The notes below the pieces were generated by a model. That model was not told the origin of the DNA, did not search any database, and was given only the letters and a program-made list of their open reading frames with translations. A stretch of DNA of 64,000 nucleotides, taken from Cryptomeria japonica (taxonomy: Eukaryota; Streptophyta; Pinopsida; Cupressales; Cupressaceae). Shown here piece after piece: positions 22,711-32,398 of the stretch. Location: the NCBI RefSeq assembly GCF_030272615.1, contig NC_081410.1, forward strand, positions 118,551,140 to 118,615,139, given 5' to 3'. Position 1 is the first letter of the stretch, and each line of letters opens with the position of its first letter. Both the position numbers and the translations under genes were made by a program.

Positions 22711-23157
22711 TCAAAAATTGGAAATAAGAGGATGATCACCTGTGAGTGGTGCATCGGCCAACTGATCTGCAATAACCTGACCTTTGATAGCTTTACGATC
22801 TACATACTCAATGTCAAATTCACTTAGAATCATCACCCATTTGGCCAAGCGGCCTATCAATGCTGCTTTGCTGAGTATATACTTGAGTGGATCAATCTTT
22901 GCAATGATTTGTACCTTGTGTGTTAACAGATAGTGTCTCAATTTTGTGGCTGCTAAGATTATTGCTAAGCAAGCTCTCTCAATAGGGGTGTAATTGAGTT
23001 CATAGCCTACCAGTGTGCGAGAGATATAGTAAATAGCACACTCTTTTCCTTCTGCATTATGTTGTGCCAGTAGTACACCCAATGCTGTACTTGTTGCTGA
23101 GATATAGAGTAACAACGGTCTACTTGGATCTGGTGGCATCAACAATGGTGGATTCAT
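22711..23157 (-). CDS. First RNase H segment, RT-connected (element 1)
   Basis: 148 codons. The segment PLLLYISATSTALGVLLAQH is the start of the gypsy-type RNase H that follows reverse transcriptase. CAIYYISRTLVGYELNYTPI and YDRKAIKGQVIADQLA-like text follow. It would degrade the RNA strand during reverse transcription. It is separated from the RT segment only by in-frame stops at 23263 and 23188. Confidence 0.9.
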   Translation of the reverse strand: MNPPLLMPPDPSRPLLLYISATSTALGVLLAQHNAEGKECAIYYISRTLVGYELNYTPIERACLAIILAATKLRHYLLTHKVQIIAKIDPLKYILSKAALIGRLAKWVMILSEFDIEYVDRKAIKGQVIADQLADAPLTGDHPLISNF

Positions 23158-23262
23158 GAGATAGTCTTTAAGCGTCTGAAATGCTTGCTAGCATCGGGCA
23201 TCCCACTGAAAGCGGATGTTCTTGTGTAGCAGATGTGTAAATGGGTGACACTTATCAGCCAA

Positions 23263-24066
23263 TTATGCAATGAATCTTCGGATGGATTGAAGTCGGCCTT
23301 GTAATGTCCTTAGCTGACTAATATTCTTTGGAGATGGCATGTCCATGATTGCTTTAACCTTTGCTGGATCGACCTCAATGCCTTTGCTTGAGACAATGTA
23401 TCCTAGAAGCTTCCCGGAGGTTACTCCAAAGACACATTTCTTTGGGTTGAGTCGAACATGGTATTGTTCCAGTCTATCAAAGATTTTATCTAAGATGTGG
23501 AGATGTCCTTTTCTGGTGAGTGATTTTACTAGTAAGTCATCAACATAATCTTTTATCATGGTATGCATCATGTCATGGAAGATGGTGGTCATTGCTCTTT
23601 GATAGGTGGCTCCTGCATTCTTTAGACCGAAGGGCATTACATTCCAGCAATATGTGCCCCATGGACATGTGAAGGTTGTCTTATGTTGGTCCTCTGGTGC
23701 GATCTGTCTTTGATTGTAGCCGGAGAAGCCATCCATGAGTGAAAGCATGGCATGTCCTGCTGTTAGATCCACTATGATGTCGATATTTGGTAGGGGGAAG
23801 TCATCCTTAGGACAGGCCTTATTTAGATCTCTGAAGTCAGTACAAATGCGGATGCCCCCTTTTGGTTTGCCAACTGGCACAATATTGGAGATCCATTCAG
23901 CATAATCAATTGGTCTAATGAAACCAACATCTAGGAGTTTCTTGAGTTCTGTTTTGACTAGCACTGCAATCTGAGGATGCATCTTACGAAGCTTTTGCTT
24001 GACAGGTTTGGCTCCTTCTGCTACGGTGAGGTGATGCATAACTAAATCAGGATCAAGCCCAGGCAT
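23263..24066 (-). CDS. Reverse transcriptase segment (element 1)
   Basis: 267 codons, starting at MPGLDPDLVMHHL, the conserved lead-in of plant gypsy RTs. The RT fingers and palm are complete: GFIRPIDYAEWISNIVPV, RICTDFRDLNKACPKDDFPL, LMDGFSGYNQ, VMPFGLKNAGATYQRAM and the catalytic YVDDLL at residues 174-177. After it come LNPKKCVFGV and GFIVS-like GYIVSSKGIEV. It copies the element RNA into DNA, primed by a tRNA. The catalytic Asp pair is intact. Confidence 0.97.
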   Translation of the reverse strand: MPGLDPDLVMHHLTVAEGAKPVKQKLRKMHPQIAVLVKTELKKLLDVGFIRPIDYAEWISNIVPVGKPKGGIRICTDFRDLNKACPKDDFPLPNIDIIVDLTAGHAMLSLMDGFSGYNQRQIAPEDQHKTTFTCPWGTYCWNVMPFGLKNAGATYQRAMTTIFHDMMHTMIKDYVDDLLVKSLTRKGHLHILDKIFDRLEQYHVRLNPKKCVFGVTSGKLLGYIVSSKGIEVDPAKVKAIMDMPSPKNISQLRTLQGRLQSIRRFIA

Positions 24067-24102
24067 GTCTGCATATGACCATGCAAAGTTGATCTGACAC
24101 TT

Positions 24103-25569
24103 CTAGAAGAACTCTATAAATTTAGGTTGTTCCTCTGGAGTGAGAAGAGATGCCAGATGTATGATATGAGGATTTTCAGGAGTCTCCATATTGTATTCTT
24201 TGGTTTCCTCGATGAGAATCGTTGATCGTTCCTGTTGTACATTAGCAGGGAGAATGTCAAACCCTTCATCCTCAGGCACCTCAGAGAGGTTTTCACCGTT
24301 GGATACACTCTTTCTTTTTACTTTTGTCGGATCAAATAGTGCCACAATGTGGTTTTCACTGGAAGATCCATGTTTTATTGTTATATTTTTGCAGCTGAAA
24401 GGTTTGGCATCTGCCCCAAAGTATGCTACGCTATTAAGTTCAATGGCAAATCCAGCTTTGTGATCCCTGCTTGGTAGGTTATCCCTTAATTCCAAAAAGT
24501 CAATGATAGCCTCATCGTTTTGGAAGAAGTCAAGACATGGGGGATTTGGTTGGTTCCATTCGATGAGTTCAGGGTGGATAATGGGCATTACTTCATCGGT
24601 TAGGTTAAGTGTGTTAGATGTATCAGTGAGGGTCAAGACATTATGGTGAAGGTCGTTAATGGTACTCTCCCTGTCAGAATCAGGCGTAGGATGAAACGTA
24701 GGGTCTGTGGAAGACGTTTCCAGCTCAGGAACCCAAGTGGTCTTTATCTGTGCTTCTCCGTAAACAGGGATATCTTTGCGTGGTGGAGGTGGTGATGTGT
24801 CTTCCTCATCTGAAGTGTTAAGCTGTAGAGAATCAAATTCCTGCTCATGTGAGTCAGTCTCTGAATCACTTTCCAGCATCCGATTACTATACCCTACTAG
24901 GATGTCCTTTGAGTTAAATACCACAGGTGTGATTGGTTGATGTACCTTTGTAATGATCGGTGCTGCAGGGCGATTGAGGGGGATCAAGGAATCTGTTATG
25001 GGAAGTATCGGCAGTGGTGACTCAGTGGCTTCTGCTGGAACTACTGGTGCCATAGATGTTGTTGCGGGTTTTGATATAGTTGTTGTTGTTACCGGTGTTA
25101 TTGATGTGATGGGTGCTGTGGATGGGATTACTGGTTTGATTGGTGGGATGTTTGGTATTGTAGATGGTTGTGTTGGGGTTGTGAGCCTCGATGGGGCAGT
25201 GGGGATAGTGCTTGATGTTGCTTTGATAATAAAAGGTGTCCTCTTTGTAGTAGGTTGACATAATGGTTTGTTGGGTTGTCCTTTAAATTTGAGTTTAGGA
25301 AATATTTCTTTCTCAAAGCCTAGGCCTGTATTACCTTTGGGCTTGAATTCCGGCAGCAGAGGTTCATGTCGTCCTTGTTTGCAATATCCCAAAGCACTTT
25401 GACCATCATACCCCATTCTTTGCATAATGAGGAGGCCTTTACCATACTGATACGTAGGAAGTGTAACTCGTGGTATATCCGTGGTGATGGGATCTTTATA
25501 GATCCATTCCGCTAGGTCCTCATCTTGTGTCTCTTCCTCTTGACTCTTCCCAAGGATGAAAGGCGTCAA
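24103..25569 (-). CDS. G-patch-bearing linker segment (element 1)
   Basis: 488 codons between protease and RT. Near the start is a G-patch: YGKGLLIMQRMGYDGQSALG followed by KQGRHEPL and GNTGLGF (about residues 41-90). G-patches bind nucleic acid and are found next to protease in some retroviruses and in Tat-type plant elements. The middle is Pro/Thr/Ile-rich and low complexity (residues about 110-230), followed by an acidic Ser-rich part. The end leads into the RT. Otherwise unrecognised. Confidence 0.8.
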   Translation of the reverse strand: MTPFILGKSQEEETQDEDLAEWIYKDPITTDIPRVTLPTYQYGKGLLIMQRMGYDGQSALGYCKQGRHEPLLPEFKPKGNTGLGFEKEIFPKLKFKGQPNKPLCQPTTKRTPFIIKATSSTIPTAPSRLTTPTQPSTIPNIPPIKPVIPSTAPITSITPVTTTTISKPATTSMAPVVPAEATESPLPILPITDSLIPLNRPAAPIITKVHQPITPVVFNSKDILVGYSNRMLESDSETDSHEQEFDSLQLNTSDEEDTSPPPPRKDIPVYGEAQIKTTWVPELETSSTDPTFHPTPDSDRESTINDLHHNVLTLTDTSNTLNLTDEVMPIIHPELIEWNQPNPPCLDFFQNDEAIIDFLELRDNLPSRDHKAGFAIELNSVAYFGADAKPFSCKNITIKHGSSSENHIVALFDPTKVKRKSVSNGENLSEVPEDEGFDILPANVQQERSTILIEETKEYNMETPENPHIIHLASLLTPEEQPKFIEFF

Positions 25570-25596
25570 AGCACATGCTAGTATGTTTAGTGGTTG

Positions 25597-26904
25597 CTAA
25601 AGTACCTGCTGTGGTTTACCATGAGTTCTAGGAGAAGTGGGCATCTGTCCCACACAAAAGAGTTGACTCAAGTTGTATTCCCCGGGACCTTCCTCTGCTA
25701 TTTTCATCTTAAGCTTTTCTTGTTTTGGTATAGTGGTGTTCGAACTGGCAAGAGAGGCTGGACTTATATATGATGTGGAGGAAATGGCTTCTCTATTATT
25801 AGGAACAGTAATCTCTAGTTGATGGCTGATATTATGGCAAAATGCAAAGGGATTTGCATCGCCCAGGATTGTGATCTCTACACCGTTATGTGGGAACTTG
25901 ATACATTGATGGTAGGTAGATGGAACGGCTTGCATGGCATGTATCCAAGGTCTTCCTAACAATAGATTATATGGTAGAGGAACTTGACAGATGATGTGCT
26001 TTACCACAGGGCCCACGCGGATTGGTAGTACCACAGCTCCTTTGGATGAACGCTCTGCATCGTCATAGGCTTTGATTGTGATCTTCTTTCGAGGATCCAC
26101 TGATTCTACCGCATATCCCAATGCTGTGACCAACTGCAGTGTGCAAATATTCAGGCCTGCTCCATTATCGATCAAGACTCGCTTGATCCTATGCTGGTTA
26201 ATAAATCCTTCGATGTGGACTGAGGCATTATGTGGTTGTTGGAAGGAAGAGTTGTCACTTTCGGAAAAAGTGAGACAAGGTGAGGACTTTAGACTTCCAA
26301 CCATGGCTTGAAATTGGTCTGTATTTAGATTTGCAGGGACTGACGCTTCTTGGAGGGCTTGATCTAAGATAGTTTTATGAGATGGTGATAGGCGCAAAAG
26401 CTCTAAAATGGATATAAGTGCAGGGGTTTTGTCTAATTGTTCCACAAGATTGTACTGCTTTGGGATGGAGGTGGTGCCTTGTGGAGCTGCCTTTATGGTG
26501 ACCTTGCCACGACGTGTAACAACATTGCAATTTGAGGTGGGATTTTTGAAGGTTATGGTTGCAATTTGTTCACTGGCATCATACAGGTGATTTACAGTGT
26601 AGTTATACGCAACCTGTGTATAATCAGTGGTATCAGTGCCTTGCCGGGAAGTGGAAGGACCCCTTTGATCTTGTGATGGAAGTGGATTCTTGAACATCAG
26701 ATGATCATTATTGGTTGTTATTGGGTCATGTCCTTCAATTTCAATTTCTCCTCGATCAATAAGATCCTGAATGAGATCTTTCAATCGGTGACAATTACTT
26801 GTCTTGTGTCCTCTTCCTTGATGGAACTCACAGTGTTTAGTATCTCTCCACCATGCCGGTTTGACCTGAGGCTCATAGTTTGATAGCTTAGGTAGAGTGA
26901 CCAA
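25597..26904 (-). CDS. Zinc knuckle and aspartic protease segment (element 1)
   Basis: 435 codons in frame with Gag. Residues 25-38 (CEFHQGRGHKTSNC) form a C-x2-H-x4-H-x4-C knuckle, the form common in this plant gypsy group. Residues 240-345 are a retropepsin-like fold with VLIDNGAGLNICTL (D246-N-G) as the active-site loop and LLGRPWIHAM as the downstream strand. The usual loop is D-S/T-G; D-N-G keeps the Asp and Gly. It would process the Gag-Pol polyprotein. Confidence 0.85.
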   Translation of the reverse strand: MVTLPKLSNYEPQVKPAWWRDTKHCEFHQGRGHKTSNCHRLKDLIQDLIDRGEIEIEGHDPITTNNDHLMFKNPLPSQDQRGPSTSRQGTDTTDYTQVAYNYTVNHLYDASEQIATITFKNPTSNCNVVTRRGKVTIKAAPQGTTSIPKQYNLVEQLDKTPALISILELLRLSPSHKTILDQALQEASVPANLNTDQFQAMVGSLKSSPCLTFSESDNSSFQQPHNASVHIEGFINQHRIKRVLIDNGAGLNICTLQLVTALGYAVESVDPRKKITIKAYDDAERSSKGAVVLPIRVGPVVKHIICQVPLPYNLLLGRPWIHAMQAVPSTYHQCIKFPHNGVEITILGDANPFAFCHNISHQLEITVPNNREAISSTSYISPASLASSNTTIPKQEKLKMKIAEEGPGEYNLSQLFCVGQMPTSPRTHGKPQQVL

Positions 26905-26922
26905 ATTTTGAGAAATGAGTTG

Positions 26923-28326
26923 TCATAACACTGTTTCAATGGGTTCCCCTAAGGGAGTGTATGTTCGTTTTTGTTTTTGCTGATGAGGTCTTGGTTCATC
27001 ATGATACGTGATGCGACCTTGATTGGAAGGAACATTTGTGTTATTCTGAGGTGGAGGATTTTGTCCTACAAACCGAACCACAAGTTGTGCATTTTGGATA
27101 GTTCGAGCATCCACAACCCCATCGTTGACGATATTCTTATTCTTGTTCCAGAAGTTTGGTTTATCACTATTGAAGCGCGGGCGAGGACCAACTTTTGGTT
27201 CATTAAAGATTTTGATGAGTCCTTTCTTGATGAGTGCCCTTTCACATTTTAAACCCTTGGTGATCATATCGTTAAAAGAGTCTGTGTCTTTGACATCCAA
27301 GTGAAATTCCATTTCTTCGTTTAAGTTGGAAATGAAAATTTCCTCTAGTTCTCGTTCAGGTAACTGAAGAGAACGTCTGCTAGACATTTGACGCCATCGT
27401 TGCAGGAATACTGAGAATAATTCACCTGGTTTTTGTTTGGTATTGCATAGATCAGCCATGGTGATGTTGCGTTCAATGTTATAAGAGTAATGAGATAGGA
27501 ACTTCTGGATGAGTTCCTCAAATGTTCTAATGCCACCTGGTAGTCGGGAAAACCATGATGTGGTTGTTCCTCCCAAGCTTTGGGGAAAAAGGAACATTAG
27601 GGATGTGTCTTCATATGCCACTTCAAGACAAGCGGAATGAAATTCTCGGACATGATCACGAGGATCCCCCTTTCCTCTATATTTTTCGAATTTTGGTGTT
27701 TCGAACCCACGTGGAAAGGGTGGCATATAAAGATTCCTATCAAAAGGATAAGGACAGATGTCATTGAGTGAAAATTGGTTAATCTTGACACCACTATGAA
27801 GTTGTTGGGCAAGATTCTCGACTTGTTGCCGCAACATCTCCATTTCATTTGGAGGAGGTGGTGGGTTACCTCGAGGGATGTTATATCTGATGGGATCTCT
27901 ACCCCTTTCCTCCTCATGGCGACTTTGTCTTTCTGATGCTTGTCTTAATTGGGCAAGATCAAAGTTTGAGGGGAGTTTGGCTCCTTCTTGAGCGAGTTTT
28001 AAGAAGTGAGCATCCGCATTACTCCTGAGTATTTCGTCAAACAATCTGTTAAAGAGAGGGTTATGCTGAGCCCTTTCTATTGTTGCAGGAGTAGGAGTAC
28101 TTGGGTTTTCGTCATTTGCATTTCCTCCAAGTGCTTCTTGGAATTCATTGAGATTTTCCTCTTCTTCTTCTTCTATTTCTATTTCTCGTTGCCGTGACTG
28201 TGATCGGGTTTGGGCCATTTTGTTTATGAGTCTTTGTTGAAATTGCATGAAAATGATGATGAGTTTGTTTTTGAAATGAGAAATTGATGGTTGGTGAATT
28301 ATGTCGTATGTAGATCTCTTTAGCAC
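26923..28326 (-). CDS. Gag capsid segment (element 1)
   Basis: 467 codons open. The likely true start is the internal MAQTRSQSRQREIEI at 28218, because the residues before it look like leader. A retrotransposon Gag domain lies in the middle: FETPKFEKYRGKGDPRDHVR, TTTSWFSRLPGGIRTFEEL and CNTKQKPGELFSVFLQRWRQ. An acidic stretch (EIEIEEEEEENLNEF) follows the start. It would form the particle that packages the RNA. The stop at 26923 (TGA) precedes the zinc-knuckle segment in the same frame. Confidence 0.9.
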   Translation of the reverse strand: MLKRSTYDIIHQPSISHFKNKLIIIFMQFQQRLINKMAQTRSQSRQREIEIEEEEEENLNEFQEALGGNANDENPSTPTPATIERAQHNPLFNRLFDEILRSNADAHFLKLAQEGAKLPSNFDLAQLRQASERQSRHEEERGRDPIRYNIPRGNPPPPPNEMEMLRQQVENLAQQLHSGVKINQFSLNDICPYPFDRNLYMPPFPRGFETPKFEKYRGKGDPRDHVREFHSACLEVAYEDTSLMFLFPQSLGGTTTSWFSRLPGGIRTFEELIQKFLSHYSYNIERNITMADLCNTKQKPGELFSVFLQRWRQMSSRRSLQLPERELEEIFISNLNEEMEFHLDVKDTDSFNDMITKGLKCERALIKKGLIKIFNEPKVGPRPRFNSDKPNFWNKNKNIVNDGVVDARTIQNAQLVVRFVGQNPPPQNNTNVPSNQGRITYHDEPRPHQQKQKRTYTPLGEPIETVL

Positions 28327-30569
28327 TTTTAAGGTAGATGTAACTGAAATTCCTTCTTCGAATTTGCTTGCTTGTTTTGATAAGATTTGATGTGATAAGG
28401 TGTAGAGAAATCTGAGATGTGTTACAGATTTAACTACCTAGTAATGAGAGGATTCACTCATGAACTAGTTTTAACCTGCATAGATGTGTTTCTTAGGATG
28501 AGCTTATCCTAGATGTAGAAACAATCTAAAAAGTGATGTGATGTGTTTGATTTCAAGCAATATCTAAAAGAGAACTTGGGACAAGAACCTCTTAATGTTT
28601 TGAGAGTTGGGACGGATTGATGATGAAGTGATGATGTATGAGTGAGATGATGGATGAAAATGTTTTCAAGTTCAATAAAAACTTTGTGTCACAAATGGGA
28701 CAAACTCTACCTCTTCCCTTTCAGGTGTGGGATGTATTTCTCGAGCTGTGTTGTAGGTGATGCAGACGTTTGGGAAGAAGTTGGGATTAATCTTTCCTCC
28801 TTGATTTTTGTGATAACTCAGAGCTCTATATTGCATAAAAGCTCTGTGGTTCAATGATTCTGAATCAAATTCGTTTGTTTTACCTTGAAGGTATAGACGC
28901 ATGCGATGTAGAAAGACTCTATGGGAGACAAAGATTTGTCGATTGATATAGAAGAATTTCCTCCTTTTGATCAAAGCCTTTGAGCTTAATGGTCTTCTTT
29001 TCAAGTTGATATTCTGATGACACTTCTTCTTTCGCAAGATGTGAAGAATGGTCATAAAATTTTGACTCTTTGTTGTTTGTACTTTGTTTTTGATGTTTTT
29101 GGTTGTTTTTGAAAGATGTTTGGTTGGATGAATACTTTGTTTTTGGGATTGATTTTTTGATTTGATGTTTCTTTGACAAGAAAACAAAGCAAGCACACAA
29201 ACACCAAAATGTTGCCTCAAAGGCACAAATGAGTATGGGTCTAGATCAACCCAATCCTTGGACTTGTTTTTGACCCTTCTTTTAGATGTATTTTAAGATG
29301 TATTTCCAAAGCCTGAAGTCGGCTCAATTTGCACTAGGTCTGTAAAATGAACACACTTCAAACACTTTTTATCCCTAAGGTCAAATGGCCAGTTGTGATA
29401 AATTTAGCCCACATCTTGATATTTCTTCGACTTTGGTACTACATACCTTATGAATCCCACCGTGGCAGGTAAGGATGTGATATACTAAGTCTTGCACGAG
29501 CATAACAAATAGATGATCCCTATGATGGGGGATTCACCACTTTTATCAAGCCACAAGTGACTTTTCAAAAAGCTATGTTTCTACTCAAGGAAATATGTAT
29601 GGTGAGTATCTTGGGAGCAAAACCATCTATGCTCTTGCACTAAATTATATCTCAAATATCCTCAATCAATAGAACAGGTGGGCTACTACTTAAAGGTGTT
29701 TAGTCATGTTCGATGTTTTTGGACATAAGTTCATTCTGCAGTGACTCACTTAAGAGCCTTGTAACTGGTGGTGGGGCCCATTTGTCCTTTTAGCCAGTTA
29801 CACTGAAGGAACAACTATACCCAAGGCTACAACTTTCGCTCTCACCTGATTTCTATAGCGGCTCGAAGGATTTACCGCTCGAGGTCGTTCCCAAGAGTAT
29901 CGATCCCTTGGCAGGCCTCTCTTAATAAGATAAAATGTGAGTGTTACTAACACTTTTCTCTTGCACCTAGGACCACGAGAGCCAAGGGAGAGGATAGTGT
30001 GTGTTAGAGGTAGGACCACTCGACTGACCTTTGTGCACAAGCATGCCAAACACCAAATTCACTTGTTCTTTTTAATCCATCATTGCAATGTGATTTAACT
30101 ATTTGGAGATGTTGCTCCAACAGTCATGGTGTTCTTTTTTAACTTCAAAAACAATGTGTTTTGTAATCTAGAATTCGGAAATCCTGGTCAACTTAATGAA
30201 AAACACGTTTGCATGAAGTAAAATCGCTTGTAAAAATCAAAACAAGTGGATTGTGTATTTTATTTGCACCAAAATTTGAAGTGTGGTTTGTAAATTTTTT
30301 AGTTTGATGCAAGAAAAGAAAGTTTGTGTGTTGATTTTAAGCACCAAAATAAAGATGAATCCTAACTAGAAAACAATGGAAATTTGTTTTTTGTTTTTTT
30401 TTTTGTTCAAGTTTTAAAAGCACCAAAATGAAAATTTTATGATTTTTTAGGGGTTAGTTTTAACCTGTAAAAACCACAATTTGTTAGTAAAATTTATGTC
30501 CAAGGGGGGGGCTTCCACAAGCCTAAGATATTCAATTTTTTGGTTACAAGGCGACTTGGACAACACTCT

Positions 30570-30850
30570 GTCGCAATAGCTCTAGTCTGTGTTTTGACAG
30601 AAGCGCTATTTTACACCCTAGCGCTAGTCTGTGTTTAAACAGAAGCGCTAATTTAGATAGTAGCGCTGAAAGAACAGAAGAGACAGAAAAGGCAAAAGCG
30701 CTAGAAGTGTTCCAATAGCGCCAGAATAATCACAGAAGCGCTAAAACAATTCCAAAAGCGCCGAAACTTTTACAATAGCGCTATTGTAAAAATAATAGCG
30801 CTAAAAGAAAAATTGTCGGTAGCGCTAGAACGTGTTCAATAGCGTCGAAG
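30570..30850 (-). repeat. AGCGCT motif array, right (mirror of the left array)
   Basis: About 14 copies in about 280 bp, reading on the plus strand as CAATAGCGCT, CAAAAGCGCT or AGAAGCGCT. That is the reverse complement of the AGCGCTATTG and AGCGCTTTTG forms at 15605-15913. One unit at about 30775 is a full palindrome (CAATAGCGCTATTG). It begins about 97 bp inside the 5' LTR, in the leader of the gag-pol transcript. Confidence 0.9.
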
Positions 30851-30920
30851 CGTGACCTGTGTGGCACTTTCAACAAGCAAATATGTTAGTGTTTAAAAAA
30901 AAAAGGATTTGTTTTTGGTG

Positions 30921-30944
30921 GTTCGATTCACGTCGGGTTCACCA
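30921..30944 (-). promoter_or_regulatory. Element 1 primer-binding site (tRNA-Trp type)
   Basis: Two bases inside the right LTR, the minus strand reads TGGTGAACCCGACGTGAATC. Its complement looks like a tRNA 3' end (GTTCGATTC loop, then TTCACCA). From memory this matches plant nuclear tRNA-Trp over at least 18 bases. Confidence 0.75.
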
Positions 30945-30946
30945 AA

Positions 30947-32393
30947 TGATGCCCTGCAAAATGGCACAAGGTTAGCAAATGATAAACAACACCAAAGACA
31001 CAAAAACCGTTAGTGTTAGTCAATCAAAAACTAATCTATGAAGGCATACCAAGAGAGACACTAAAAGTATGCTAATGTATCTAATAAACGAAACAAAGAT
31101 TATGAGGTATCTCCAACTGCCTCTTAGCATGGCCTTAGCTCCTTCTCCCTTGTTCCTCTCCTCTCCAAGTTCCAAAATAGTGTAGCTCTCAACAGCTTTT
31201 TGCACTATGGATGCTTATGGAGGATTGAGATTGTAGTATAGCTCTAAATGTGGAATGAAAAGCTAAATACTATGCTATTGATGCTAACATGATATATTTT
31301 AACCAAAATGATAAGATGTTAGATTGCTTATGCTAAATGCTCTCTAAAAATGTCTATAGCCTAAATGCATACAAGTTTTCAGGATCTGGATTATGAAGGA
31401 ATGGGCTCTATTTATAGGAAAAATGGAGCAATGGATGGCCAAGATTGAAAGGTTTAATCAAGGGTCAAGCTTGAAAGTTGGGGATCCATGTGCACAATTG
31501 GCACCAATAAAATGGTGACAAGTGTCAACATATGATTGGGTTGAGAGAAGAGGTTGGAGGCATTAAAGGCCTGAGAAGACCTCGTGGTTATCTAAAGGCT
31601 AAGGGTCAAGTCTAAATTAGGATTACCCACTAGATTAGGAGTTAATGCAAGGATAAACCTTTGTGCAAATGATTAAGAGATAATCATGGTCAAAGCATTA
31701 AATGCTTGATGAGACCTTTGGGTTGGGTAGAGGTTGAGTCAAAACAAATGTTTTAACCATGTGGGAGGGTTTGAGTTAACCATTAATGGTTATTGGAGAC
31801 TTTGGGGATTAAGTTGTTGAAAGTTGGAAGCCTTTAATGGCTATCAAAGACTTTGAGGATTTAAGTGGTTGAAGGTTGAAAACCTTTAATGGTTATCCAA
31901 GACTTTTGAGGATTTTGAGAAGTGACTTCCCTTTGCTTAGGAATGTGATAATATTTAGGGGATGGATTAGACTAATTAGGAAGGGGTTAGAAGAATCTAG
32001 AAGGGGATTAGATTTTGCAAGTGGATTTGGTGGGTGAGGGAAAATAGGATTTTATTTAAAATAAAAATTCATTTATTTCAAAATGTGTGCAAGTTGCATT
32101 TGTAGGAAAATGCAAGTGGGGTGGGGATAATGATTTAAATAAGTGTTTTATTTAATTTATTTAAAAGAGGAATAGGGGGATTTATTTAAATAAATAGATT
32201 TTATTTATTTAATGATTTGTATTTGGTTTAATGAATTAATTAAAATAAATTGAATAATTTATTTAATTAATAGAAGAATGTTTGGGGATGAATTAATTAA
32301 ATATTTATTTAATTAACTGATGGCTAGTGGATTTTTAATCAAATAAATAGCGTTTATTTATTTAACTAAGCTGGACAGATTTGTGTGACTACA
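30947..32393 (-). repeat. Element 1 right LTR (its 5' LTR)
   Basis: 1,447 bp, TGATGCC to GACTACA, about 98.7% identical to the left LTR by eye. It carries the promoter for the gag-pol transcript. Confidence 0.97.
31407..31416 (-). promoter_or_regulatory. TATA box in element 1 5' LTR
   Basis: The minus strand reads CCTATAAATAGAGCCC, a strong plant TATA box, so transcription should start about 30 bp to the left. The equivalent site in the left LTR is 14051-14060. Confidence 0.7.
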
Positions 32394-32398
32394 GAAGT
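32394..32398. repeat. Target-site duplication of element 1 (right)
   Basis: GAAGT directly after the LTR's terminal CA, identical to 13586-13590. Confidence 0.95.

Larger units (their letters stand above)
20926..28218 (-). pseudogene. Element 1 gag-pol, one frame with about eight stops
   Basis: All domain segments from the likely Gag start (MAQTRSQSRQ at 28218) to the integrase stop at 20926 lie in the same reading frame, about 2,430 codons, with no frameshift. Stops fall at about 26923 (TGA), 25597 (TAG), 24103 (TAG), 23263 (TAA), 23188 (TAG), 22711 (TGA), about 22600 (TAA) and 22351 (TAG). Several sit where related proteins usually carry Gln or Arg (for example before LADKC and GDSIP), which fits CAA, CAG or CGA changed by C-to-T. 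The polyprotein would supply capsid, protease, reverse transcriptase, RNase H and integrase. Confidence 0.85.
28327..30946 (-). other. Element 1 5' leader
   Basis: About 2.6 kb between Gag and the 5' LTR. An open frame at 28672-29226 is Lys- and Gln-rich and recognisably nothing; it may be chance. The segment next to the LTR holds the primer site and the AGCGCT array. Long leaders are usual in Tat/Ogre elements, some of which carry an additional upstream gene; I cannot confirm one here. Confidence 0.5.
13591..32393 (-). mobile_element. Element 1: 18.8-kb Tat/Ogre-like Ty3-gypsy retrotransposon carrying a PMD gene
   Basis: A complete LTR retrotransposon read on the minus strand. Its parts are two 1,447-bp LTRs (TG..CA), 5-bp target duplications, a primer-binding site next to the right LTR and a polypurine tract next to the left. 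The order from right to left is leader, gag, protease, G-patch segment, reverse transcriptase, RNase H, a second RNase H and integrase. A long 3' region follows with an antisense Plant Mobile Domain gene. Two RNase H domains, a G-patch, no chromodomain and an antisense extra gene fit the Tat lineage. The LTRs differ at about 19 sites by eye (roughly 1.3%), so insertion is fairly recent. The coding frame is nevertheless broken by about eight stop codons. Confidence 0.95.

Noticed and set aside
24953-25258. Val/Gly/Ile-rich hydrophobic frame on the plus strand
   Set aside because: It is opposite the Pro/Thr/Ile repeats of the G-patch segment and is a shadow.
28672-29226. 184-codon frame in the element 1 leader as an Ogre-type extra upstream gene
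   Set aside because: Composition is Lys/Gln/Ser-rich like translated AT-rich DNA, with no domain and no codon pattern distinguishing it. Not supported without relatives.
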